Source: Solea solea
Taxonomy: Eukaryota > Chordata > Actinopteri > Pleuronectiformes > Soleidae
Direction of reading: 5' to 3'
Assembly: GCF_958295425.1 (NCBI RefSeq)
Contig: NC_081139.1
Coordinates: 30,268,133 to 30,332,132, forward strand
DNA length: 64,000 nt
The notes beneath the pieces were generated by a model. The model was not told where the DNA came from. It made no database searches and worked only from the letters and a program-made list of their open reading frames with translations. Both the position numbers and the translations under genes were made by a program. Numbering within the stretch: the stretch's first letter is position 1; each line of letters opens with the position of its first letter. This document shows positions 31,000 through 42,252 of the stretch, one piece after another.

Positions 31000-31936
31000 A
31001 CAACTTTGTGTCATACGAAGAAACAGAAACAGTCTTTATTCACTAGAACGTTATGTTGCACACTATATATTGACTATATAAAGTTATATTAATTTGAAAG
31101 AATTGGGTTTTGGACTTTTGGGTAGTTTTTAGCGTTGTTATCGTATCGATAGTGCTCACTTAAATGTGCCATTTTCCTACTCAAAGACCAAGAAAACTGA
31201 GTTATATCATATAGTTTTTATATCATTTTGTTTTACTTATTACGACATTATTTGTCTCTTACAGATGCATATTTCAATCTTAAGTACCGACACTACGCCC
31301 AAAGTTGAACGCTGCACGTCATGCTGCAAGCGATTTCACTGCCCCCTTGTGCCTAAAAGTGACACCAACACAATTGTCCAAGCTGCAGAGCCACTTAGAG
31401 GCACATAGGAAAGGTGGCATTTTATTTAAAGGTAAGCATAATGTATTTGTCTGTGTGTTTGTACTCATAAGTATGAGCCAACGCTACTAACTTCTGACAG
31501 GTTGTGGTTTGGCTGGTAAAAGGGGAAAAGGAAAATGAAGGGAATGTAAGTTGCAGTGAAGAACACCTGACACCTCACCTCACAGTTTTAGTCACTTTCA
31601 AAAATGAAAAGTTTAGAATCAGACTCTCTGCTCTGCAAGTCAACATTTATGTGTGTTATGTGAGCCAAAAAAATAATAATAATAATAATCAAATTAAAAA
31701 TAAATAACATAAAAAGACATTTGAAAGTGTGTTTTGTGTCTACTGTTTTCTCTTGTAACAGAGGTTATTGGTTATGTGGGTCATGTAACTAGGTATTCAG
31801 TCATTCACTTTGAATACACAAAGCTAAGTTCATTTAAAATCATCAACCCTCACACCCTCCACTGGCAAATCCATGTGGTCCACAAGGTAAGAACATAGCA
31901 CAAACAATATTAAGCAATTATTCAATGAATTATGAG
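31000..31936. other. Sequence inside the inverted repeat, left part
   Basis: No recognisable gene. A plus-strand stretch at 31265-31435 has scattered Cys and His codons in several frames but no clear domain. An AAT tract is at 31672-31688. Confidence 0.4.
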
Positions 31937-33000
31937 TAGGGCTGTAACAATATGCAATATGAAAGCGAAATCGCGACACTCAGATGCACGATCCTGTGTC
32001 GCGGTGTGAGAAGGCAGAATCGCGACACACCCCTTCCAACTCCCAGAGTGATCCCTCCCGTTCAGATCCAATGAATCATGTGACGCCTGCCTGCAAAAGT
32101 TGAGCTAGTTGAAGAAGAACGTGAGGAAACATGGCAACCAACCCAGAAATAGCGGATCCTCCCTCTTCATTTCAGTCAGCAGTATGGCAACATTTGGGCT
32201 ACATGGTGGAGATAAAGGACGGCAATGGTGTAGTCGACAAGACCCACACAATTTGCTGTAAGTGCTTTAAGTGACAACAGATAACGGCAGAAACATTGCC
32301 AATGCTGTCGAAGCGGCCGGATTTTCACCGCATATACGTTAATCTGGCTGCGCAGAGAGCGATGGGCGTTCACCAGATGTCCCGACTCCTCGGCAGAGTG
32401 AGGAAAGTTGTCACGTTTTTCCACCGCAGCACAACAGCTGCAGCTGTGTTGAAGGAGAAACAGGTGATGCTACAGCTGCCCTTACACAAGCTGGTCACTG
32501 CAGGTGACATTGTCACAGCACAGAGAGCAAGCCTCCTCTTCTGAAGAAGAAGAAGAAGAAGAAGAAGAATGTTCAACTCCCTTAAATCAAGTTTGGTTTT
32601 CTTAAGAGAAAGAAGTTGTTTATTTGTTTCATGTTTACTTACTTGATGTGTGGTTTGCAGCACAGGCAGTAAGCCTCAGTTACCTCAGTGTGAAACACTA
32701 GCCATTTCATTTACTTTGTAAATGTAAGAGAACTTGATTGAAGAAGAATTTTCAACATGCTCCAATCATCTCCACAGTGGAGTTTAGTTCTGTTTGTTTT
32801 TCAACAGTATTTTGTTACAAAGAAAACACAAGTGTTATAGCTTTGGCTATTTATGGCTATTTATATTGTTAATAATTTGCATAGTTAATCTTGTTCTTTG
32901 GTGTTCAGTTTATAAAGGTTTTTTCAAACCCCCCCCCCAAAAAAATAAATAAATTGTGATACAAAGCGAACCGTAGGTTTGGTGTATCGTTACAGCCCTA
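31937..33000 (+). mobile_element. hAT element with ZBED-type transposase remnants
   Basis: Ends TAGGGCTGTAACAATATGC and, in reverse, TAGGGCTGTAACGATACACC. Perfect 8-base target-site duplications ATTATGAG at 31929-31936 and 33001-33008. It carries two pieces of a hAT transposase and inserted into the older inverted-repeat element. Confidence 0.9.
32131..32545 (+). pseudogene. hAT (ZBED-like) transposase, internally deleted
   Basis: From ATG at 32131 comes a BED-finger start (SAVWQHLGYMVEIKDGNGVV ... CCKCFK) and a stop at 32272-32274. Overlapping it, in another frame, is VTTDNGRNIANAVEAAGF, the hAT catalytic block with its first Asp, then after a further frameshift RVRKVVTFFHRSTTAAAVL. The BED His ligands and most of the transposase are deleted, so it is non-functional. 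Confidence 0.75.
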
Positions 33001-33312
33001 ATTATGAGGTGTTACAATTGCAAACACACATAAGATATGCCTACATAAAACAATGAGTAAATCAATATGTAAATGGGTCCAACAGTGCAGGGGGCTACAT
33101 TTTCAATGCTAAATAATGGTATAAAAGAACAGTCAGCAATAGGTTGGAGTGTAGATGCATTATGCCATCACACATTAAGGTGTATTTACAGAGATTTATT
33201 GTTTCAAAATTCATTTGTAGTGCACACTAAACTAACAGCTGTCCTTTTTACGAATTAAATTAAAAATACTGGAGTAAAATAATGCATGTTTTGAGGAGGC
33301 TAATAATGTTTT

Positions 33313-33912
33313 GAAGGTGACATAGACCGGAAGCTCCAATTAACGCTGCGTTTGTGTGTGTATCTGCGTCATTACCTCGTTTATGAAACCCTAAAGTTTC
33401 AGAACAAACAGTTCAGCCACTGCTGAGAAAATAGTGTTGTATTGTTTTCCTGGGCTCTGCGAAGCGGATCGACACTTCTTTAATTTGATGTCGTCATCAG
33501 AAATCCTCACCACCGTAGCGCCTCCCGGTGCGGGCACTAGTCCGGGCACATCCGGTTGCGTACATTCAACCGCAGAAGAAGAAGAACTACTCTCGTTGTA
33601 GCTGCTGAGATGCAGAGCATCCACCGTGCCAGAGGGGGAGCTGTGTATCTGAGAGCTGGCTTATCTATTACGTCACTTCCAGGTACCTGGCCAATCACAG
33701 GACAGTAGGAAAGCTCTCGTTGGCTGGCCAATCACAGCAACTGTTTGGTCTGAAACAGCGCGGCTGACGACAGCGTCAGTGAGGAGATATTTTGATCGGC
33801 TCGTTTGCAGCGATTAGGAGGTTTTTAATCATGAAAACAAGTTAATATATGTAAGTAGACCTCCATAACTAACATATATGTGTGATACAAGCATTCTATG
33901 TCGCCTTTAAGG
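33313..33912. mobile_element. Small terminal-inverted-repeat element
   Basis: Left end GAAGGTGACATAGA and right end TCTATGTCGCCTTT match as inverted repeats with one mismatch. About 600 bases, no transposase. The ends resemble those of the THAP-type element at 10698. Confidence 0.5.
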
Positions 33913-34164
33913 GGATCATAACAATAGCTGTACATCTAGTTTGCCCTGATTATCTGTAGAATAACCCTAGTGGGTCATAACGTTTTGTATTTTATTTTTT
34001 TATATAATATTTTGTTTGTTTTTATCTTTATTATTATCCTGCGTTTTTTCACCTTATCCAGTTGAACTGGAAAGATATACAGTTTTTTTTTTTTTAAATC
34101 TCTTCAATTAAACACATGGATACACATAAACATATTTACATTGTATACATAAAATAAAGACCCA

Positions 34165-34325
34165 AGAAATAAACATCGGGAACGAAAAATACGTGCTTCC
34201 GGTATGCTCGCTTTTATTTTGAAAAGCTTCCGGTCCTGACAGTAGAGGAGACCTCCCAGTGCAGGTCTGCAACGAAAGGTCCTGACAGTGCAGGTCTGCA
34301 GCCAGACCCCTCTCAAAAGTTCACA
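34165..34325. repeat. Long inverted repeat, right arm
   Basis: Reverse complement of 30820-30955, with the GACCTGCACTG motif present twice. Confidence 0.75.
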
Positions 34326-34845
34326 GTAAAAGCACTTCATCCGACTGCATTAAGCACTTATAGTACTTGTAGTACTTATAGTACTTAAAGCTACTAAATC
34401 AAGTCATTATTTTGATGATAATATGAATATATGACATTATTATTTCACTTTTAATCCAAATGATCATTTACAATCGTTCATTTAATCTCATTTAACATTG
34501 TGTTCGCGTTTGACGGGACTTTATGTTTCGGTTTGGACGCTTGAGTAGAATTGACATAAAGAAGAAAACATGACGTCACATTTAGGAAAAACAAAAGACG
34601 ACTGACTGGAGTTATGACAGGCTGGAAGTTTCCATTCTAATCTGTCAGGATTAAGCAGTACATATACTTCATGACTGTACTTAAGTACACATTCCACGTA
34701 TTTGTACTGCAACTTTGTTATTTCCAGCAACTTTGACTACATTTTATATCAGAAATGATTTTTGATAATCAAGTAGAGTAAATGTCAAACTTTAAGACTT
34801 TTACTCAAGTCTCACTTTAAGGTACTTGACTCACACGCACTAAAT

Positions 34846-34904
34846 CATCATATATCATCATATATCATCATATATTATCATCATATATATTATCATCATA
34901 ATCA
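34846..34904. repeat. ATCATAT tandem repeat
   Basis: Four to five copies of ATATATCATC-type units. Confidence 0.7.
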
Positions 34905-34917
34905 CGTCAACACTCAC

Positions 34918-34972
34918 CAGTCTGTCCTCGTGCTGCGCAGTTCAAATGGCGACTGAAGCAAAGTCACAGAAT
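34918..34972 (-). other. Candidate 5' untranslated exon of the NLR gene
   Basis: The coding-strand segment ends GGACAGACTG before a GTGAGTGTTG donor. It lies directly downstream of an ISRE-like site. It has no ATG in a long frame, as expected for a leader exon. The link to the NLR coding exons at 29.9 kb is by orientation and lack of any other gene between them. Confidence 0.45.
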
Positions 34973-34974
34973 AG

Positions 34975-34991
34975 TTACTTTCACTTTCTCT
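34975..34991 (-). promoter_or_regulatory. ISRE-like interferon response element
   Basis: The plus strand reads TTACTTTCACTTTCTCTT; on the gene strand this is GAAAGTGAAAG, an exact GAAANNGAAA core (34979-34988), the binding form for IRF/STAT complexes. It sits within about 30 bases of the presumed start of the leader exon. Fish NLRs are often induced by interferon or viral mimics (family knowledge). Confidence 0.55.
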
Positions 34992-34999
34992 TACAGGAA

Positions 35000-35690
35000 A
35001 TGAGTCGAGCAGGAAATAAAGAGGCAGCGCGAGAGTTCTACATCTATGTTTGTGGACTTGAATTTATTATTTACACTTATTGTTCCTAACAGTATGATCA
35101 TAAGTCTGCGGGTTTTCTGGCCTGAATTGATTTGAATATTTTCTGATCGTTCTATGAATATCATATATTTAATAGAATGATAACAGTGAATTGAACACAT
35201 ACTACTCTAAGGTGTAAAATAGTATCAGACAAAAAACATCCAACATAATGAATGAAATATCATTGAAATAAGAGGAACATTCAATCAATAAATCCCTTCA
35301 ATGTAACTGGGATTAAAGGCTTTAATGAACAAAAGGTGTTTAGAACACTTGTAATCATTGGTAGCAACTATAGGTGAGAAGAAAAGTGCAATTATTGGTG
35401 TTTGAACATCGTTGGTTTGAAATAAGTGAGCAAAGATGCTTCAGAAACGTTCCATTCCAATCAACTCTGCGTCCTATTTTGATTCACTTGGCTCCAGCGT
35501 CTGCTCAACAACTATCACTGTCAGTGGGTCAAAACAGCAGAAAACCCGCGCACCACCGCCACCGTGTGGCAGACATGTGAAGTGCGAGTAACACGACAAA
35601 ACAAACAGGCAAACATGTTGATACCATGGATGTATTAGAACAACTGGATAGAGCTCCGCCCCTTTGCCTCCGTTCATTCCTATGGAGTTC
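35000..35690. other. Intergenic, dispersed repeat remnants
   Basis: No gene seen. A block at about 35075-35150 (GTTCCTAACAGTATGATC... GGTTTTCTGGCC) recurs at 46905-46965 and partly, inverted, at 62555-62590. 35640-35690 (GAGCTCCGCCCCTTTGCCTC) looks like another dispersed repeat. Confidence 0.5.
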
Positions 35691-35699
35691 TTTTGGATT

Positions 35700-37990
35700 G
35701 TTTTTTGAATGATTTATTGAACAAAATAATGTAGAAACAACAAGGCTCACATCTTTGTTTCAACCTTTCAAAGGAGCAGGTGCACAGGAAGAACGCAGAA
35801 GAGAAACATTTGCATGATCAAATACAGACAAATCAAACAAGATCAAAAACTAAAGAAAAAGTGAGCTAAGGCTTTTGTTTTTAGATCCTATTTTTCAAAT
35901 AAAGTGAAAAGTGTCATTGCATTTTTACCTTTCATCATGTTAAAGAAACTGGTTATGAAACACAATAAATCGAAGTTTCACGTTCATATATTTCCATGTG
36001 TTCCAAGTATTAATATATTGTTTAGCATTATTGACCATAACAAGAGCATAAATCATGTCCTCTTTAGAGAAGGGCTGGAGTCGGATCTCTGTGTGCAGCC
36101 AGTCACGTGTGCTTCAGAGGACACACAATGAAAGCTTTCAATATCATCACAAAATACACATTTATTTGTTTCCAAAGCAAATCTCTGCCGTAACATTTCA
36201 CTGGACACAGGTTACACAACATTTAACATTTTCAAATGGACTTCTTTTGCTTTTGGATTTATGGGAAATTGGAAATATTGAGATCACAAAGAATATATAA
36301 TATCTTTGGAGAAGATTTGTTTGATGCACTTTTGAAAAGACAATAAAGGGTGTGTGACGTTTTATTAGGAATTTGAATGCTCTCAAAGTTACAGCTTCCA
36401 ACTAGGAGATGTGGAACATTAGGAGTGATGTGAGTCGAGTTTGAAATAATCCCTTGAATTCAATTCAAAGTAGGATTAGGGATGGCTTTCATTATGGATG
36501 CAAAGGAATTACGATTAACGACTAGATGATATTTAAGGCAAAAATGTTCATGTGTCATCACACACTAAATGAATTAAAGAGCAAATACCTTTATCCATGC
36601 AGTTCTTGTTATACAGCGACTTGTTTTTAATTGTAATGTATCTATTTGTTACGAGGGGTGAAATTATGATTGTACAAAAGTTTCCAATATAAAAGGACTT
36701 GCTGGTGAAACAGGGATCATTTAACAGGACGTTTCTGAATATTGAAATCACACTTTCATAAAAAGTGCCTCCATATGATACCAGAAGCTCTTATTGTGAA
36801 GGAAGGATTTGAACCCGTTCATGTTCAGTGTTCCATTGATAAAATCTGTGTATTCTCTTAATAAAGTGCATCTTTTTCTTCCAAATATAATCCAAATGAA
36901 TTTGGTTGACCTTCTGAATGGCTCTGTTAGGGAAGGCCAAAGAATACGCTGGATAGAAACATCTCCATATGCTTTCAATCTTAGTAAGAAAGACTCCACC
37001 TAGTAAACTGATGTCTCTCAATAACCAGGAGTTCAGTTTAGTTTGACTGATTGAGTTATTACACTCCACACATAGATACATGTATCCCTAAGTATTGAAC
37101 AGCTGATTTGATAGGAATGTTTTCTGTTTCTGCTTCTGTTAAATCACTCTGATGAATTTGTTCAAATCAAGTTTCAGCCTCGAGGCGTCGCATTATCTTG
37201 GGGACCTCAGTTTCACAGAGACGGTCGTATCGTCTGCGCGCTGGCTAACAACAACAACAGGTATCCCAAGAACATTTAAAGGAGCAATGTGTGAATTTTT
37301 AATAAAAATAGAGAGAGCATTTCTGTGGCAATGATAAAGAGAAGCGGAGAGACGGGGCAGCTTTGTTTGACCCCACGTTTGATAGCAGATCTCGGTGATG
37401 TACCTCCTGGTAACCAAATAGAGCTGTTTGCATTATCATAAAGAGACTCAGTAGTGGCTCCAAATTTATTCCCAAAGCCTAAAAGTTTGAAGCACTGAAA
37501 GATAAAGTGATGCTCAATTGAGTTTAAAAAGCTTTATAAAAGTCAAGAAACAAAATGAAGCCGTCGTGTTCTACTAAAGGATTATAATCTAGGAGATGGA
37601 TCACCAAACGGATGTTGTTGTGAATGGATCCATCTTTCATAAATCCAGATTGGGAGTCACTTATAATTTTGTCTAGGTTACTTTTGAATCTATTGGCATG
37701 CACAAGCGTTACAATCTTATAATCAGTGTTTAATAACGTGATGGGTCTAAGATTATCCAAAATGTTGAAGTTTTTGAGTAAGTCCCAACAAATGAGGTGT
37801 AAGGCCATCACAGCCAGGAGATTTATTTAAAGACAAGCTCAAAAATATTAACATCAGCTTCACAGAACTTTGCAAACTCCTCATCTGTACAGAGGATAAG
37901 ATCTTTGATATGGTGAAAAAAGGAGTCTGAATCTGCTGCAGAGTGTCATTTAGTGTCAAAGGAAGTTATTTCCTTAGTAATCAAGTCTGG
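35700..37990 (-). mobile_element. L1/Tx1-like LINE fragment, 5' truncated
   Basis: Minus-strand pieces carry LINE ORF2 sequence: SPGCDGLTPHLLG near 37870, LRPITLLNTDYKIVT and then LDKIISDSQSGFMKDGSIHN (37811-37524), and C-terminal parts down to about 36200. RT blocks are broken by stops, and no YADD block is intact. The 5' half is absent. Confidence 0.75.
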
Positions 37991-38000
37991 ATCTGGACAT

Positions 38001-38371
38001 AGTGTGATGGAAATGATGTACTTCATGTACTTCATGAAGAGAAATGTTCAATGGAACTGTTTGATGTGACTTGTGACCTGTAACCCTTTGTACTGTTTTA
38101 GGACACATGTAATATATACTCAATGTTATCACTTGCTACAATGTGAGTGATTCCTTTAAGTACAGAATGGCAGGGTGATAACATACCATCAGAGACAGAT
38201 AAATACCATGTGTTTCTTCCAAGACAGTGAGTCTTCACTTTGTAACAGGCCTGTGTGTTGCTTTGTGAATGCTCCTCTTGTACAAGATTAAACCCTCGTT
38301 TGGATTTTGAGCTGACTCCCATCTCCTTCCTCCAGTTCTAAATGATTGCAGAATTATTTGAACAAAACTTT
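38001..38371 (+). mobile_element. Candidate retroviral-type LTR
   Basis: Starts TGTGATGGAA and ends just before a primer-binding-site match at 38372. No second LTR and no coding region downstream, so this is a 5' fragment at best. The left end is provisional. Confidence 0.35.
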
Positions 38372-38389
38372 TGGTGCCCAACGTGGGGC
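38372..38389 (+). other. Primer-binding-site-like sequence (tRNA-Lys type)
   Basis: TGGTGCCCAACGTGGGGC differs by one base from the sequence complementary to the 3' end of tRNA-Lys(1,2), used as primer by several retroviruses and retrotransposons. Only the site and its flanks remain; no viral gene is recognisable beside it. Confidence 0.5.
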
Positions 38390-39300
38390 CCCAATATCTG
38401 TCTCTCTCTTCACATTGGCGGACCTGAAGACCTTGCAAGGCGGTGTCACTCCGGCAGTTTGCCCCGCCCCCTCCTCTGCCGGCCTGCCGGCCTGATTGCA
38501 AACACCTGCAGACAATCAAGCCATGTGCACCTTAAAAACTCTCTGCTTCTTTGTTTCAGTGCCAGTGTGTCATCGCCAATGCCTGATTACCCGAGCTCCT
38601 CGTCACAGCCACAGCATTCTCAAGTTTCTGATCCTCTTTGTGAACGACGTTTTATTTGTAAGTTTTTCTTATCACAGCCTGATAGCTGACTCCTTAGTTC
38701 AGATTTATAGCCCTTTTATTTTTCCTCCTTGGGAGAGATTTTTTGTTGGTTAATTTTCACAGCCTCTTTAGGAATTCCAATCATTAGGATTGTGACTTAC
38801 CTTTAACTATTTAGATCCAATCATTTAGATTGCGTTTTGATTTCTTAGTTAGTTAAGGATCGCCAATCATTAGGATTGTGCTTAGAGATTGTTTTCTTTT
38901 TGAAGTGCTTAGAGCACTTTCCTCCGTTTGGAGAGTTTTCTGTTTAAGTTTTTTAGGATAACCATAGTTTAAGTTTGTTTCCTCTTCGGAGTGATTTTTG
39001 GTTCCACGTTTATAGTTCCGCAACGTCTCTCTTGTAGAGCGTTGCGCTCGCAAATTGCTTTAGGTTTTCATAGCCACGCTGTTGTTTTTCCTCAGCAAAG
39101 AGGACCTGCCTTGAGAATTGTTAAGAGTGTCAATAAAGACTATTAAAAGACCTCTGCGTCTGAGTCCTCGCTGTTCCGTCTTGTCAGCGGAGAGGAAAAA
39201 AATCCTCTTACAAAGACCTCCACCACAGGGCTCTTAAAGCTCCGTTTGGTCAGGGAGGCCAGGTCCCCTGAAGAGCGGGACAGTGACGGGGCTAACCATG
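38390..39300 (+). other. Non-coding leader or LTR-like sequence
   Basis: Pyrimidine-rich sequence with ATCATTAGGATTG repeated (near 38780 and 38865) and AATAAA at 39132-39137. This is compatible with an LTR or retroelement leader, but no coding region is recognised. Confidence 0.3.
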
Positions 39301-39759
39301 GAGGGGAGACGGAGTCAGGGACTCAAATCATCAAAAGGGTAAGAAACAACCATTTGGACTTGGGAGAGCAGGACTCTCTTAGATTTAGGGCAGGGACGTA
39401 AAAGTAAACTGTCTTTGGAAGGACAAGGTTTAAACTAATCCCTCAGGGCTGAGAAAACAAAAAGACGTCAGGGTCAGGGACTCATAGGAAAGAGTCAGGG
39501 ACTCATAAGAAAAAGAAATGGAAAGACCGGTAAAATAAATGAAATGAAAAAAAAAACAACGATAAAATAAAAATACAATAAAATTGAAGGAGAAAAAATT
39601 CAATCGTAAAGTCGTTATAAATGTTGTTGTGAACCTGACGAGGTTCAATATGAAGGAATGGGCCAGAAAGCATTAGATAATGTAAGATATATATATATAT
39701 ATACAAAGAATATGGTGGTGGGGGCACCGGCACCCGCCATCAGCCGGCTTGTTGTTTTT

Positions 39760-40112
39760 AAAGAAATTTAGGTATTTTCCCTTGCAGCCATATCAGTCTG
39801 AAAACTACATTCGGTCATTGTCGTTACTCTACACAGCAAGAGCCGGTTAGCGTAACTGCTAGCAAAGATGGCGGACACCGTGTTTACATTCTGGGAATGA
39901 AGTCTCCTCCCCCTATGGGTGAGTCTAAAAAGTGCGGAACTGGCGTTGTACTTTTCAAACTTTGAACGACGAAGGGCAAAATTGGAAAGGGAAAAACAGA
40001 TTTTTTACAACACAGTAGAAAACTGAGGGAGGGAGGCAAATTTGTAAAGAAAATACGACGGCTATTCTAGAATACAAAGCCACATGCAAATGGGTGGAGT
40101 ATTCCTTTAAGT
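39760..40112. mobile_element. Possible small DNA element
   Basis: Its right end GGAGTATTCCTTTAAGT resembles ends of short fish DNA elements, and the interior has GC-rich sequence unlike the flanks. The left inverted repeat is not clear. 39300-39760 and 40112-40450 hold no gene; TA and GTTTA short repeats occur at 39691-39705 and 40166-40192. Confidence 0.3.
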
Positions 40113-40449
40113 ACATGAAGAGCAGTAAATGGCAAAGGTTCAGTCAAGTTTGAAATAAGAAGTCTAGTTTAGTTTAGTTTAGTTTAGTTTAATAAGACAT
40201 GTTCAAGTGTGTTTTGCTAAACAGGGTTTAATAATATTAAAATGTTGGACTAAAGGGACAGTTACTTATCACCGAGTGCCTAGTATAAGGGACTACCCCC
40301 ATAAAGTGTGAAGCATGTCAACATAAGTTAAGAGTGGTTGACATCTCTTTTTGGAGCTCGTTTTTGTCCTTGAGTTTGTTATTATTCTGTTTTCTTTTTT
40401 GTGGCCTGAGGGGGAGCTATTGTAATAAACCATTCCAGTTTAAAAATGC

Positions 40450-40973
40450 AGAGTACAAGAATCATAAAGCTCACGTCATTAAATGTGAACGGATTGGGAA
40501 ATCCAGTCAAAAGATGAAAAATGATGAATAAAGTAAAAAAGGAAAAACACAAATCAATTTCTTGAAAGAGACCCACCTCTCACAGACAGGACAGGAAAAA
40601 CTTCAATGATTTGGGTTTAAAAATGAATTCTACAGCTCCCACTCCAACTCAAGGAAAAGAGGAGTTGCTATTTTAATATCGAACACGATCACATTTGAAT
40701 ACCATAAAGAAATAATAGATCAAGAAGGTAGAATTGACCAGTGGAATATTACTTTGGTAAACATTTATGCTCCACCTGAGAGTAATAAAAACCTTTTTAA
40801 ATCCTTATTTGACCTCATTTGTCAAGAATGTGAGGGGATATATATCTGAATGTGATCATGAACATAGACCTTGATACAAACAGCAGGAAAAGGAGCAAAC
40901 ATCCAACTGCAAAGTTCATTCAAAATACTTGGGATCAAAGTGAGCTGTTTGATATCTGGAGGGATCTTCATCC
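40450..40973 (+). mobile_element. L1/Tx1-like LINE endonuclease, left part
   Basis: The plus strand encodes SLNVNGLGNPVK at about 40477, LKETHLSQTGQ (with the catalytic Glu of the endonuclease) at about 40562 and ITLVNIYAPPESNKNLFKSL near 40750, broken by several stops. It is interrupted at 40973 by a gypsy insertion and continues at 46572. Confidence 0.75.
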
Positions 40974-41569
40974 TGTCACAACCGAACAAGGACTTGAACC
41001 CAATAGCACGACTCAGAGACAACTTCCAAAAATATTCCAATTTATTGGACAAAGTAACAAATAAAAATCACTCTCAAAGGGAGGAAAAGTATCAACAGAA
41101 AATCACTCTATCGAGGAATCACTAGATAAGCAAAAGGCCAAAGTAACAAATTATAATCACTCACTGGGAGGAGACAAAAGGTCTGGGCAAGGTGCCAAAT
41201 CAAAATCACTCTTCACGAGGAAAAAACTCTGATGGCTCAAAAAGGGACAAAACAAAGTAGCAACTAACAAAAGCAAAAACCTTACAAACAATTGACGTGG
41301 CATGGATTGGCGTGGGTTCTCTGGCATGACAGACAAGACGAACTGACGCAGGGCAGAGGGAAGCACAGGCTATATGTAACTCAAAGTAAATGGGGAACAG
41401 GTGGAAACAATCAGGGCGGGGAAGATAATCAGACTGGCGGGAAAACTACAGGGGAAGGGCAAGTTATCTGAAACAAGAGGAAAGAGAGATGTCAAAATAA
41501 AACAGGAAGTCACAAAACAAACAGAAGGCAAAACTAAACATAACTTAACACAACTTTCTGGATATGACA
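40974..41569 (-). repeat. Gypsy 3' LTR
   Basis: 596 bases, TGTCACAACC to GGATATGACA, matching the 45976-46571 LTR except at 41522. Confidence 0.95.
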
Positions 41570-41579
41570 GTACCCCCCC

Positions 41580-42252
41580 CTCTAGGGACGGCACCTGACG
41601 GCCCAGATAACTGAGGGTGGCGTCTGTAAAAGTCTGTGATGAGGTCAGGATCCACAATAAAGCTAGCAGGAACCCATGATCGTTCCTCTGGACCGTAGCC
41701 CTCCCAATCCACCAGGAACTGCCTGCCCCGGCCCCTGTTGCGCACAGCCAGCAGAGCCTTGACTGAGTAGACAGGGCCGCCGTCGACCATCTGGGGAGGT
41801 GGAGGGGGTGCGGCTGCGGGGACCATGAGGCTTTCCTTAACCGGTTTCACCCGGCTGACGTGGAAGGTGGGGTGGACTCTCATGGACCGGGGCAAACGCA
41901 GACGGACAGCGGAAGGGCCGATGACCTTGGACACTGGGAAAGGCCCCACGAACCGTGGAGCCAACTTCCTGGAGGCGACTTGGAGAGGCAAATCCCGCGT
42001 AGAGAGCCAGACCTTCTGGCCAGGCTTGTATACAGGAGCAGGTAGGCGCCTCCGATCAGCAGCCCTCTTCATGCGGTCCACACTGGGTAGGAGTGCCTTA
42101 CGGGCGGCTGCCCAGATGCGGTGGCATCGCCGGACCATGGCATGGGCCGACGATCTCCTTTTCTGTCTCGGAGAAGACAGGGGGCTGGTAGCCGAAGACG
42201 CACTGGAATGGAGACATGCCAGTTGCCGAGGTGAGAAGAGAGTTGTGGGCAT
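41580..42252 (-). pseudogene. Gypsy integrase C-terminus and chromodomain
   Basis: The open piece starts in a frame shifted from the integrase piece upstream. It has the integrase tail ([26 protein letters not shown]) and a chromodomain ([13 protein letters not shown] then [17 protein letters not shown]). Chromodomains in this family bind histone marks and target insertion to heterochromatin. The break lies near 42150-42200. Confidence 0.85.
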
